A stretch of 64,000 bases of DNA from Echinarachnius parma. Lineage: Eukaryota > Echinodermata > Echinoidea > Clypeasteroida > Echinarachniidae. The notes below the pieces were generated by a model that searched no databases, had not been told where the DNA came from, and saw only the letters and a list, made by a program, of their open reading frames with translations. Where the stretch lies: assembly GCA_037951105.1 (NCBI GenBank), contig JBAMJV010005534.1:115473-179472 (forward strand), written 5' to 3'. The position numbers and the translations under genes were made by a program. This document shows positions 46,167 through 56,873 of this stretch, piece by piece (the stretch's first letter is position 1; every line of letters begins with the position of its first letter).

Positions 46167-47389
46167 ATCTATAATAAACACATATATATATATCTATATA
46201 TAACATGCAACATTTTGTTGATTTTGCTTAACTCTTTGAGCGCTTTGTTCGACTCAAGTCACAAACAGCGGCCCGCTTTGTTCGACTCTAGTCACAGACA
46301 ACGATGCGTGCGGCGCGCGCGCGCATACAATATACGATGCGTGGAGCGCGCGCGCGCGTGCGCGCGTAAAATAATCTGGCGACGGCGGGATCTACTGCAC
46401 AGCGCACAAAGTGTTAAATTTGCATGAATTGTTAAAAAATTATTTACCCAATGTGGCAAGAATCTGGCTGCATAAATAAAAGTGCTGTTGGTGTGCCATT
46501 AGTATAAACAAAAATTTGAAGCCAACTAATCTTGTCTTCGGCCTCATCTATTAGAGTCCAATGTAATCTTTCCATCAGACCTCAATTGTGACTAAATCTT
46601 AGTCTATAACCAGACTCAAATTTACCTATAGTACAAAATAAATTTAAATAGCACTACTATTTTCCAGTCAGATTCTTTACCTGAACATTTCTGATAAATA
46701 TGCAACTTCTTGAGAATTCAGTTATTCAGTAACTGAACTGTAGTTCAAAGGTCTGTGAATTATCATCTGAATTCATATGTCCATGAGTTTTCAATCAATC
46801 ATGTCAACGCTTTCCAAATATGTCTTTTGGAAATTGTATGTGTCCTCCGAAATATAACATTGCTCATTTCTACAAGTCCAGTTCATTGAGCTTTAACTTA
46901 ACTGAACATTTAATTTTCCTGCATGCAAAGTTAGTGTCCTGCATGCAATGTTATTGTCCTGCGCTCAATCTTAGTGTACTGTGAAATTTATTGACTTAAA
47001 TTCACTTTTCAAATAATGGAGTTGACAAATGATTCATCAGCTTTACACTTGATAGTTCTGCATGCGCATGCTGTTGTTCGTGATGCTGATCCATCCAGAA
47101 AATTGATATCAAATTCCACTGAATATTGAAATCGCGAAAACAAAATATATATATATATTTCAATGAAATTTTACTCTAACTTCTCCTCGACAATTTTCAC
47201 TGAGGGTGTGCATAACCCTTTTTTGTTGTCAAAATATCAACACAAATGACTTTATATCATATTTCTGGTAGGCGGCGCTTGGCTCACACCTCAGGGTGTG
47301 CATAACCCTTTTTTTTAATTTCCTATTTCATCATAAATCGCTTTGGCGCTAAATCTCCTGCTCCAAAAGCAAACACAGCTTGGTGACTG
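46167..47389. other. Spacer between Harbinger-type and BEL/Pao elements
   Basis: At 46215-46300 a phrase gctttgttcgactc(a/t)agtcaca is duplicated. At 46305-46370 there are two runs of alternating CG/CA (gcgcgcgcgcgc). The phrase agggtgtgcataaccctttttt occurs twice, near 47203 and 47291. No gene seen. Confidence 0.5.
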
Positions 47390-47559
47390 GTCTGATGAAC
47401 GACATCCCCGATCTGCAGGTTGCGTTCTGGTTGCTGCCATCGTTGACGCTGTTGCAAGGTTGGTAAGTATTCACGTAGCCATCTCTTTCAAAACAGATCA
47501 GCCAGGTATTGCATCTGTCTCTATCGTTTTCTGGCGTAGACATCTCCCCCGGTAAATCT

Positions 47560-48560
47560 TCCCGGAGGTGGCTCTGTCACCTGCTTCATCATCAGTAGGC
47601 TGTTTGGCGTTAGAACCTCCAGATCGCCAGGGTCGTCTGAGATTCGTGTGAGAGGCCTGCTGTTAACGATTGCTTCGATCTCACACATCAATGTGTCAGT
47701 TGTTCTTCAGATTGGTATGTCCTTAAATACTGCTCGTTCAGGATAGCACGCAGTATTTTCCTGATGGTGCGAATTTGTCTTTCCCACACACCACCTTGAT
47801 GTGAGGCTGTGGGAGGGTTGAAAGTCCACTCTATCCCTTCATTAGCAGTGAAGTGCAGGATTTCTTCCTTGTTCCACTCTTTCAGAGCCCTTTTCAGTTC
47901 AGCTTGAGCTCGGACTAGATTGGTGCCGTTGTCTGATCTCAATTTCTTGATAGGCCCTCTTCTGCTGATCATTCGACGAATGGCATCTATACACGAGCTG
48001 GTGTCTAGACTGTGTGCTACTTCATATGAATAGCCCTAGTAGTCATACAGGTAAAGACTACTCCATATCTTTTCTTTGTTGACCGTCCACACTTGATGTC
48101 GAATGGGCCGAAATAATCCATCCACACATTCGTGAATGCTGGTTCCGTAGCCTCCAGTCTGAATGATGGTAGATCCGCCATCTTCTGCTTACCGAGCCTG
48201 GCCTGATATTTCCTGCAGTTCACACATCTCTTCAGTATGCTTCTTACAACAACACCAGCACCAAGAATCCAAAATCTTTGTCGTATCTCTGCTAATACAT
48301 GGTTCTGCCCTTGGTGTCCTACTCTGTGGTGTGTATGTCTCACAGGAAGTGATGTCACATGATGCTTCTTAGGCAGTATCACTTGGTGCTTGGCTTCATT
48401 CGGTATCATTGCACGTTCTAACCTTCCTCCAACTCGAAGTAGGCCGTCTTGGTATGTTGGGTCAAGCTTGTGCAGTTTGGATCCCTTTCTGACTTTAGGG
48501 ACTCTTTCTCCGGAATCACCTGGATCCCTCAGCATGCCCATCTCCTCAGCAAATGCATTA
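47560..48560 (-). pseudogene. BEL/Pao integrase with H2C2 finger
   Basis: HHVTSLPVRHTHHRVGHQGQ...ILKRCVNCRKYQA gives the HHCC zinc finger; FTNVWMDYFGPFDI and SDNGTN...HQGGVWERQIR give catalytic-core residues. A stop and frame change interrupt the core between 47973 and 48016. Downstream, the LEVLTPN...PPPGRF and YLADLF...LREYLPTLQ segment belongs to the BEL-specific C-terminal domain. Confidence 0.88.
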
Positions 48561-48831
48561 CTTTGAACGTGCTGGAAGATTGCCTTCTCAGTACCCTCTA
48601 TTTATTTTGCGTTAACGCTCCATTTGCATCTTGGATTGGCGCTGTCTTTTTCACGTTTTCTTGCAGAATTTTCTTCAGTCTCAGCCACCATGCTATGGCC
48701 CTTCTTAGCCTGGTCCAATCCGAGTAGTGGGTGATCAGCCTTTCCACATAGTCCTCGGCATCACTGCTTGCTGCAAAGTTATGCATTCCTTTTGTCGTCT
48801 TGACTTCTGGATCGTCATTACTGATCTCTTG

Positions 48832-49250
48832 CTACTCACTTGGACCTGCAGGCCAATATTCTTCTGGTTGCTGAATAAATTCTGGTCCTTGAAGCCATCT
48901 GGAACAATCCTTCAGTTTGCTTGCAGGCATGCCTCTGGATACAATGTCTACTGGGTTCAATGCGGAGCCAACATGACGCCATTGATCCATCTCAGTAGCA
49001 TTGTGAATGGTAGCAAGCCTGTTGGCCACGAAGGTGCGAAACCTTTTCTCCTTGTTTTGGATGTAGCTCAGAACTATCATGCTGTCTGTCCAAAATGTGG
49101 ATTTGGCGATAGGAAAGTCCAGTTCTCTTCTTATCATGGTGTCCATCTTTACTGCTAAGGTAGCAGCCATCAATTCAAGGCGTGGTATGGTTGCCGTCTT
49201 CAATGGAGCAGAATAGTCTGAAGGACCCTTGGGTTGTTGCTCAACCATTT
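48832..49250 (-). pseudogene. BEL/Pao RNase H segment
   Basis: Reads KTATIPRLELMAATLAVKMD, STFWTDSMIVLSYIQNKEKR and NRLATIHNATEMDQWRHVGS, then NPVDIVSRGMP: the ELxAA, TDS and NPADxxSRG motifs of the RNase H domain. Frame begins after a stop. Confidence 0.88.
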
Positions 49251-49361
49251 AGCAAGACGAAATCCTCTCTTTTGAAGCAGCATTCTGAGTTCTGCAACAA
49301 GTTTGATAGCCTCGTCCTCGTCTTGTACCGAAACCAGGCAGTCGTCAACATAAAAGTTCTT

Positions 49362-50150
49362 CTACAGCACCCTTGCTGCATCACTGGTACATTGTCCTTC
49401 GTTGTCTTTGGCTGTTTGTCGCATGGCGAAATTACAGCAACTGGGTGAACATGTGCCACCAAACAGGTGCACACACATCCGGAATGCCGTGGGGGTCTCT
49501 CTCATGTATCCTTCGGGCCACCATAGGAACCTGAGCACATCCCTATCTTCAGGAGGAACCCTCACTTGGTGGAACATTGCCTCGATGTCTGAGATGATGG
49601 CTATCCGCTCTTGTCGGAAACGAAGAAGAACTCCAATCAGTTTATTGGTGAGGTCTGGACCCTGGAGCACTACATCATTCAACGATTGTCCCCTGTATTT
49701 TGAAGCACAGTCGAACACGATGCGGACCTTATCTGGCTTCATAGGGTGAAACACTGGATGGTGAGGGATGTACTAGGTAACCGTTTTTTCGTCTGATTGA
49801 TGTACTTCTTCTGCGTAGCCCTTTTGAAGGAGATCAGATATCCCTTCCTTGTATTTCCCATGAAGATGGGTGTCTCTTTCGAGCCTTCTTCCAAGACTAT
49901 GAAGTCGATGTTCAGCTACACAGCGATTATCCTGAAGACTAGGGGGGCGCTCCTTGAAAGGTATGGCCAGTTGGTAATGACCATTGTCAATGGTGATGGT
50001 GTTCTCCCAAATGCCAACTGCCTTCCTGTCATTGAATGACATTCCCCTTTCGTCATCAAAAAGGGAACTGTCATCTTCCAACTTCCAAAACTTCTGGATT
50101 TGTTCATCAAGACAGGTGACTCCTTGTATGAAGTTCGTAGAAGCGACCTG
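49362..50150 (-). pseudogene. BEL/Pao reverse transcriptase segment
   Basis: Starts with a FWKLEDDS...ERGMSFNDR region (usual protease-RT linker of BEL elements), an YQLAIPFKERPPSL segment, then [48 protein letters not shown] and [22 protein letters not shown] separates the first two frame segments near 49770. The [10 protein letters not shown] loop corresponds to the usual position after the palm. Confidence 0.88.
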
Positions 50151-50158
50151 TTAAATGC

Positions 50159-50764
50159 ATGTGTGTTATAATCACCTCAATCTATTTTCATAATCAACTT
50201 GTATGTGTGAATTCAACTTGGCCTATATAATTAAGCTTTAAAATAATCATCAAAGTTAAGTAAATTGTGTACACATTCTGTTCTACCTTCACTAAATAAT
50301 GTAAATTACTTTCAAATAGAGTGTCCATCTTTTCCGGCCCCTTTGACAATCTCAATCCTAAAATTGACATACCTTGACATGTTACCAAATCAATCTAATT
50401 TTGAACTAAATGTGGCGCTAAGTTTGACGTTTACTGAAGGTTGATTGTCTAAAATGTTGGGTGAATGATGTGACGTACTGGAGTGACGTATAGGGTGACA
50501 AGTTGACACAAGATGAGTACCAATATTATCACACGAGTTGACATTTCTTTACTAGCTGACTGACTAGCCGACTGACTGTTCAATAACATTGGCTTCTCCA
50601 GATTATTGCAGTTTTCAAATCAAACCCCCAAATGACGGTTGTTCTCATTCAGAGAAAATGTGATGTCTAACAATTGTCTACGCCCTCACTTGGTGTGCCT
50701 GAGAAACAAATCTAAAACTCTCGCTTCTGACGTCATCGCCAAAATTCATAAGCTCGTATTTACA
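50159..50764 (+). repeat. Two-block repeat, order B then A
   Basis: Block B at 50159-50400 and block A at 50411-50764, near-identical to 34591-34830 and 34113-34458. It abuts the truncated 5' side of the BEL/Pao pol directly. It could be an LTR of that element, or of another one that inserted into it. Confidence 0.85.
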
Positions 50765-50857
50765 CTTGGTGTTATAAGTTATAGAAGAACTGTTTATTAT
50801 TATAATTATATAAACTGCTATTGAAATTGAAAGTGTGTGAGATGGTTATGCCCTGCT

Positions 50858-51075
50858 TGAAAAAAAATAGCCAAAAAATAGCCAAAAAATAGTTCTCGAA
50901 AATCAATTTTTCTTTTTTAAATAGTACAAAAAAATAGCAAAAAAACCTATTTTTACTATCGATATTTGGAACGCGAAATCAATATAAATAAAATGTATTT
51001 TTTGGCTATTTTTCTGAAGAAAATAGGGAAAAATAGATTTGTAGGCTATTGTTTGGCTAATTTTAACTATTTTTC
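50858..51075. repeat. AAAAATAGC repeat cluster, copy 1
   Basis: Repeated aaaaaatagcc phrases near 50865-50890 face ctatttttct and ttttttggctattttt phrases near 50997-51075, making an imperfect inverted cluster. A similar cluster is at 63476-63662. Very A+T-rich. Confidence 0.6.
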
Positions 51076-51718
51076 TTGAAACTATATTTTGAAATGGTGT
51101 TTTAATGTTCATTCAAAGTAACACACTAATTACACTTTGCTACGTTTGTGTCATGAATTATTTAAGCTATTTGAATGAGGAAAAACATAGATCATGCATG
51201 TTTGCATTTTTTATTGACTTGAATAACAGTAATCGAAGCCCCAAATAGCCAACAAATAATTAAGTTGATTGGAAAGGAAATCAAAATAATATCCCTTAAT
51301 CATTCAGTGCACATGCATATAAGCAGAAGAGTGTATTTTACATCCCATCAAAAATTATGTGAGCACACACAAATAATAGATGGGACTGCATGCCAGCATG
51401 GTCTGATTTAGCAACTCTGGTAATTTGATAGTTAGTGTTGATTAGGGAAATAAATTTCAGTAAATTAGTAATGAACAATAGTTAGTGATGCATGCATGCA
51501 ATGAATATTATTAAAAAGCACCATTTTCTCACCCAAAACTGCAAAATTATCACCAAAAATGAGGAGTAACAAACTAGTTGGCATGCTCTTGCTGCATATT
51601 CCCTCAAAACAAAATGGCTGTGAATATTGCATGATGGGATATCACATGACAGAAACTAACCAATGAGTGATGGTCATGCTTTTTTTTCTTTCTGTATTTC
51701 AATTTGTACACATTGAAC

Positions 51719-51793
51719 TACAGTCAAACCTGTCTACAGTGGTCACTTTTCTTGTCTCCCTGGGTGGCCACTATACACAGGTTTGACTGTATA
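51719..51793. mobile_element. 75-bp palindromic MITE, TA target
   Basis: TACAGTCAAACCTGTCTAC on the left pairs with the complement ACACAGGTTTGACTGTA on the right; both ends are TA. A small mariner-like terminal pair with almost no interior (ggccact..agtggtc also pairs). Confidence 0.65.
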
Positions 51794-51841
51794 TTATGAT
51801 GTACACTGTTGCAGCTGTCTGTGTGTGCATGCAATGACCGG

Positions 51842-51843
<2 letters not shown>

Positions 51844-51891
<48 letters not shown>

Positions 51892-51932
51892 ATGCGTGTG
51901 TGTATGTGTGTGTGCGCGCGTGTGTGTGCGCG

Positions 51933-51988
<56 letters not shown>
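51844..51988 (+). repeat. GT microsatellite, about 145 bp
   Basis: Nearly pure (GT)n with a few GCGC and GTAT interruptions. Cys/Val and Thr/His frames through it are not genes. Flanks gaccgggta and tacccggttc are inverted to each other. Confidence 0.9.
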
Positions 51989-51989
<1 letters not shown>

Positions 51990-52117
51990 ACATAACCTAC
52001 CCGGTTCATGATTGCACTTTTCAGTGACGCAAATATACAACTTATTTATTGCTAAAATAAATCATAATCACTCTTAAATGTGCTAATAATACGTTATTAT
52101 ATGTTTTACTATAATTA

Positions 52118-52180
52118 TATAATAATAATAGATCGTATTTGTATAGCGCCTAATGCAGAACAGTCTCTAAGCGCTTATTT
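52118..52180. repeat. AAT run with GTATAGCGCC tail
   Basis: An ataataataata run followed by gatcgtatttgtatagcgcc and ctaagcgctta. Resembles the tails at 8297 and 10769. Confidence 0.5.
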
Positions 52181-52429
52181 ATGAAGATACCCAACATGCT
52201 AATTGCCTCCAAAAAAAAAACCCTATTGTCATATCAAAAGCAGGATTTCCCAATAATGTTCTAAATAACTCCCTAGCATTGATATCGTTGATCTGAAGTA
52301 TATTTGCATGAATACTGCGAGATGGTAACCAAACGAGGACAGGGTTTTCTTTCAGGGGTTATTGGTACACCAAGCCTCAAAACTAAACTTTTTCCTTACT
52401 GGCCCGTTTGGGCAAGTAAAATCATAACT

Positions 52430-52650
52430 TTTCAAATTGTACTTGCCCAAACAGAAAGTTTACTTGCCCTCTTACTTCTAGATGAGATTTAAACCTAAGG
52501 AATTATATTATTCTCTCGTAGTTAAATCAATAATTTAGTTGCCCAATCGGGCAACCAAACTAGGCCATTTATGAAATTTGACTTGCCCGACATCAATTTT
52601 TACTTGCCCCGGGTAATCGGGCAAGTGCTAATTAATGTCGGGCTCTGGGT
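52430..52650. repeat. Repeat with ACTTGCCC / GGGCAAG phrases
   Basis: The phrases ttgcccaaac, acttgccc, ttgcccaatcgggcaac, acttgcccgacatcaatt and atcgggcaagtg recur in both directions within 220 bp. Nature unknown; no supported coding frame. Confidence 0.4.
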
Positions 52651-52655
52651 ACACC

Positions 52656-52891
52656 TTAAGCCCTCTGCAGACAGAGCCGACTCGACCCGATCCGACTGAT
52701 TTCAATAAGGCTAGAGTTGGACCCTGTCGGTCGGATCCGATTCATCGTGTTGATTCGGCCCCAACTGGCATCCGACTGTCTCTCGACTGGCAAAATTTCA
52801 AAATTTGTGTCGCGAGGCACTGAAAACTAAGCCGATCCGAATGAAAACCAGTCGGATCGGTTCGAGTCGGCTCTGTCTGCAGAGGGCTTAA
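52656..52891. mobile_element. TTAA-flanked MITE with GCCCTCTGCAGACAGAG ends
   Basis: TTAA-GCCCTCTGCAGACAGAGC on the left and the exact complement GCTCTGTCTGCAGAGGGC-TTAA on the right; the inverted ends extend about 40 bp (through gactcga and gatcc). 236 bp including targets. A related, interrupted copy is at 55620-56260. Confidence 0.88.
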
Positions 52892-53783
52892 TTTACTCAT
52901 CATAATTATCGTGGGCTGTTTCAGATTTTAACCAATTATTTGTACTTTGTACTTTGCACTTTGTACTTCGTCATGTTTACCGAGTGACAAGTATGCTATA
53001 CAAATAGATACCATGGTTAGAGAATTACAAACAGAATAATTATGTGGACATACATGTATGTAATAAGTAACAAATTAATATTGTATAACTTGTTTATTGT
53101 TCAATAGGGGGCGTACTCTTTGCAATAGACTTATTAATCTATTCTCTAACATTAGTAGATCTGGTTCGAGGGGATCTAGTTGCTTTTTTTAACATGAGCA
53201 AAAACTCATGAGGGGTTGAGGAAATGTTCTTTTTTGATTGTATCAATTCTGGCACATATTTTACCAAAAAGGGAGGGCAATTATGTCCAACCCCCCCCCC
53301 CCCCCCCCCCACCCCACCCCCTAAACAGGCACACACAGCCTTCGCCTTTTGCTATCATTGTTCAAAGCTGGCATTACTACCTGCGTGCAGTTCTTGTCGT
53401 ACGATATTCTCTCTACACTCATCGACTTTTTCTGATTCACGTTTGTAAATTCATTCAAAGAAAACGGGTGTATATACATCTGCGATCCTTCTCTAGACCA
53501 GAGGTTTCTTCATTAATTTCTCTTTACTGCGAAATCCTAAGGTAGGATGGCTTGAATTTTCACATTTCCATTACAATATCAGAATAAATGCCTGTAATAA
53601 TTATGATACTTTGTTCGTTTTACTCAAAATATAAATATATTACAATAAATTACAGTAAGCAATACCATACCGTGAACACACCTGTTTTCATTCTGATCCT
53701 TACAATATACATTGAGATGGTAATCGTGTTTTTGTTTCGTGGTTTCTACAGGAACGCTTGGAATCTTCTATCAGATTATCACA
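52892..53783 (+). promoter_or_regulatory. Upstream region and 5' intron end of the TRIM-like gene
   Basis: A strong splice acceptor (tttgtttcgtggtttctacag, AG at 53750-53751) lies 32 bases before the likely start codon, so an untranslated 5' exon lies further upstream and is not identified. A C-run is at 53290-53310. No clear promoter element is visible. Confidence 0.5.
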
Positions 53784-55559
53784 ATGGCGACTGGGTTCAG
53801 GGAGGATGAAGACAGGTGTGAGGGACTGGGGTGCCACGCGGCCAGCGGGGTGGCGTACTACGTGGAGGAGAAGAGGAATCTATGCGAGCATTGCGCCACC
53901 AAGACCGGCTGCCACAGGAAAGCGAGGAAGAATGAACTTGGTCTGTTTTGTAAGAAGCATGACAAGGCGGTCAGACTTCACTGCAAGAATCACGATATTG
54001 CTGTGTGTCAGCTTTGCGCAACGATAAATCATCCAAGTCACTTATGTAAGATACAAGATGTTGAGGATGCAATTGCAGTCAAGAAATGTGAACTCAACAA
54101 CTTGCAGGAAACATCAAAGGACAAAGTTTCATCCTGGAAGGAATTCAGAGAGCAACTCAATACGTGTACTGTTAAGGCAAAAGAAGAACTGCAGTCGGTA
54201 AAGGAACGCGTAAACTCGGTCATCGATGACGAAATCTCGAGGATTAACACAAAAGAACATAATAAAATACTTGGAATCAACCAGGAGGCCGATGCAGAGA
54301 TAAAGAAGATTAATGAAAAGAGAAAGACTCGGCTGGACAAATGTCACGAGGATGCGGAGAAACATCGGCAGCCAATCGAGAGCAGACGACGCGAGTTGCT
54401 TGATGACATCACAGCTATAACTGGCAAGATTAAAACAAAAATGGTGAGCTTACAGCGCGATGCCAGGAATGTGATAAAAGCCATGGATGAAGCAGCTGAG
54501 AGAATGGAAATCCTCCTTGAGGATGACAAGAAGCTCCTCGAAGGCGCACAGGAGCTGGTCACATCACTCACGAACATTCTGGGGAAGACGGCCGATGAGG
54601 GCGTGGTCGATAACATCACACGCACAGTGAAAGGTGTGCGGTTCATCGAGGGTGTGGGGAATGAGAAGTACAATGGAAGGATCGGGGGTTATGAAGGGAA
54701 ATGGGAGCTCAGCTCGACAGTAGAGATACCGAGGGATATAAACGCACCTCGTATTGTTGGATGTACGAGTAATGATGATATCATCATATCGGATGGGAAG
54801 ACAGATAAGTACCACACTTACTGCTTTAACGTAAGGAACAAGACATCTCAGAGAATGATCACGAGTAATGGTAAGACACGTATTATATCCTGCGCGCTGC
54901 TGGATGAGGACACGGTAGTATGTGGTAAATACAAAAACGGTTGTACTGGTGACAGCTTGACTGGATGCATCAGTCTGTACGATAAGAACTGGCAGCTGAT
55001 TAGAGACATCACAATACCAAGAAACACATCAAGTGATCGCACATCCAGGGTGCATGTAGCTGTTGACCGAGATGGGATGATCATAGCTGCTGAGTGCGAG
55101 CAGCGGTACATATATGTTGTAAACCCGAGAGACGGGTCAATCGTGAATACGATCAAGTGTAAAGAGAACATAGGGGCGCTGCGCGGTGTCTTGTCTACAC
55201 GTGACGTCATCGCGCATCCCTATATAATCAGTAACAAGCTTCTCATCATCGACAGGCAGGGAGCACAGCGGAAAATCACACACAGTGAAGAGAACCTAAA
55301 TTGCATCATCGATCCCCTGACAGATGACCTGTACGTGACGTACTGGGATGAGGGACGTGAGAAGGCTGTGATTGATCAGTTGACCGGCGAGCGTCACCAG
55401 GAGAAGGTAGAAGTAGTCAGCTTTGATTTACCACTATTAGGGAATCCAGGTCAATCCTTTGTATACTATATTCGCTCAGTTATGACATCATCAGGACAGA
55501 TCATTATCTCTAATCACCGTGCGGAATGTCTTATCTTCAAGAAAAGTTTCTCCGTATAA
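53784..55559 (+). CDS. RING-less B-box/coiled-coil TRIM-like protein
   Basis: 591 codons in a single exon. Residues about 12-43 form an atypical zinc-binding region (CEGLGCHAAS, NLCEHCATKTGCH), and 55-88 a B-box 2 (LFCKKHDKAVRLHCKNHD, CQLCATINHPSHLC). Residues about 90-275 are a charged coiled coil (many E, K, heptads such as EEILLEDDKKLLEGAQEL). The remainder alternates short beta-rich segments (VRVxG/IIISDG, LLDEDTVVCG, VAVDRDGMIIAAE, YIYVVNPRDGSIV) that look like NHL/WD-type propeller blades. There is no RING, so ubiquitin-ligase activity is not predicted from sequence; TRIM-related proteins often act as scaffolds in innate immunity or signalling. The upstream ATG at 53739 lies before the acceptor and is rejected. 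Codon use is richer in G+C than the LINE frames. Confidence 0.88.
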   Translation: MATGFREDEDRCEGLGCHAASGVAYYVEEKRNLCEHCATKTGCHRKARKNELGLFCKKHDKAVRLHCKNHDIAVCQLCATINHPSHLCKIQDVEDAIAVKKCELNNLQETSKDKVSSWKEFREQLNTCTVKAKEELQSVKERVNSVIDDEISRINTKEHNKILGINQEADAEIKKINEKRKTRLDKCHEDAEKHRQPIESRRRELLDDITAITGKIKTKMVSLQRDARNVIKAMDEAAERMEILLEDDKKLLEGAQELVTSLTNILGKTADEGVVDNITRTVKGVRFIEGVGNEKYNGRIGGYEGKWELSSTVEIPRDINAPRIVGCTSNDDIIISDGKTDKYHTYCFNVRNKTSQRMITSNGKTRIISCALLDEDTVVCGKYKNGCTGDSLTGCISLYDKNWQLIRDITIPRNTSSDRTSRVHVAVDRDGMIIAAECEQRYIYVVNPRDGSIVNTIKCKENIGALRGVLSTRDVIAHPYIISNKLLIIDRQGAQRKITHSEENLNCIIDPLTDDLYVTYWDEGREKAVIDQLTGERHQEKVEVVSFDLPLLGNPGQSFVYYIRSVMTSSGQIIISNHRAECLIFKKSFSV

Positions 55560-55619
55560 CTCAGAGAGGATTTATCTATTTCGTATTAAAAACTGACTTG
55601 CGCATGCATGTCATCATCC

Positions 55620-56260
55620 TTATGCCCGGCGCAGACAGAGCCGACTCGACCTGATCCGACTGGTTTTAAAGGGTACCACCACCCAAATCTAATATTCTTA
55701 TTATAGAAACGTAACATCTTTAGTATTCCATTCCATCAACAAGTTCACAAAAATAGGTTTTCAGAAAAAAAATATATAACTGGAAATCGCATCACCATTC
55801 TAAAGCATGCGTTCATGCGGTCTGAATTGAGTAGACTACTGCGTGTGCAGCAAGCGAATCGCCCGGGATTATATTGCCTACAAACGTACGCGTGAATAGC
55901 ATTGGCGCACTCGCAAACCAGGAACCAGGAAATAGTAGTGGTTCCGTAAGTGGTGGAAATTAATTGCTTTGTTTATGAATTACACAACCCTTTGTAAAAT
56001 GTTGGGTATCTATTTGATATCACAAAACAGTACCAAAACATATAGTAATATGTTGTTATTTGCCCGGTGGTCCCCTTTAAGCCTGATTAACTCAGTAGGC
56101 GTTGCCTCAGGACTCCGGTTTTGCCAGTCAAGTGCCAGTCGGAGGTGATTCGAGGCCAATTCAACATGTTGGATCAGCTCCGACTGAGCAAAACTGACTC
56201 TAGCCTGACTGAAAACCAGTCAGATCGGGTCGAGTCGGCTTTGTCTACGCCGGGCTTTAA
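55620..56260. mobile_element. GCCCGGCGCAGACAGAG MITE, split by another MITE
   Basis: The left end gcccggcgcagacagagccg (target TTAT, altered from TTAA) and right end cggctttgtctacgccgggc-TTAA are the same family as 52656-52891. Excising 55666-56080 restores a MITE of about 225 bp. Confidence 0.85.
55666..56080. mobile_element. TTAA-type MITE (AGGGTACCACC), nested
   Basis: TTAA on both sides. Left end AGGGTACCACCACCCAAAT, right end GGTGGTCCCCT. About 415 bp. Interior matches 56870-57289 over most of its length (ccatcaacaagttcacaaaa, catgcgttcatg, acgcgtgaatagcattggc). Confidence 0.88.
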
Positions 56261-56511
56261 GAACTCACAGAATGACTTAACAGTGAACATGGTGACAGGG
56301 AATAAATTGATGTTTTACCTTGTCCTGTATCCGTACTTTCAGCAAATAATCGGATTTCAGAGAGATCGCACCAGGTGTATTGCATTTCATTACATTTGTA
56401 TGCCAATGTCTGCATAAATCCTGGTAGCCTTAAAAGGACAAGTTATAGATCAAAGCGCTAACTAAGTAAGATTATAACACATTTTTGTTATGTTTGCATT
56501 GAATTCATGCA

Positions 56512-56873
56512 TTAAAGGGATATAGTAACTTTACAAAAAGTGATAAGTGGTTGATACAATGTATATTGTTGTTATCCTATATGTCCACTGGGAATTGTGT
56601 GAAAATTTTAAGTTAAATGGACTTAATATGGCCGAGTAATGAGCAAAAATGCAAAGCGACATTTACTTACTCATTGCACTCACTTTGTACACGGTTCTGA
56701 CGAACGGTTCATCTGAACACTTCAATCGTAAATATCTTTTTAACGAAAGGGAATTTGAAAAACCGAAACCTGTCCCATGCCTTTTTTGTTAATAAGAATA
56801 CAACAAGGTATGAGGGAACCGCTAGAATTTCAAGTTGAATTTGAGGATTTGGAATGTTACTAAATCCCTTTAA
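56512..56873. mobile_element. TTAA-type MITE with AGGGATATAGTAAC ends
   Basis: TTAA-AGGGATATAGTAACTTTAC on the left, GGAATGTTACTAAATCCCT-TTAA on the right. It is the most complete copy of a family also seen at 24340, 25826, 27195 and in the arms of the first inverted repeat. Its right TTAA is shared with the next element. Confidence 0.85.

Larger units (their letters stand above)
47390..50155 (-). pseudogene. BEL/Pao retrotransposon pol remnant
   Basis: Minus-strand pol in order RT, RNase H, integrase, C-terminal domain, in at least six frame segments. Gag and protease are missing, and the coding part stops abruptly at 50155, where the two-block repeat begins. The order and the WMDYFGPF, HQGGVWERQIR and LREYLPTLQ motifs identify BEL/Pao rather than Gypsy or Copia. 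In-frame stops and frameshifts make it non-functional. Two stops in the C-terminal part fall where tryptophan is usual in the family. Confidence 0.9.

Noticed and set aside
51724..52040. Long Thr/His and Cys/Val open frames
   Set aside because: Direct translation of a GT microsatellite; open on both strands in several frames.
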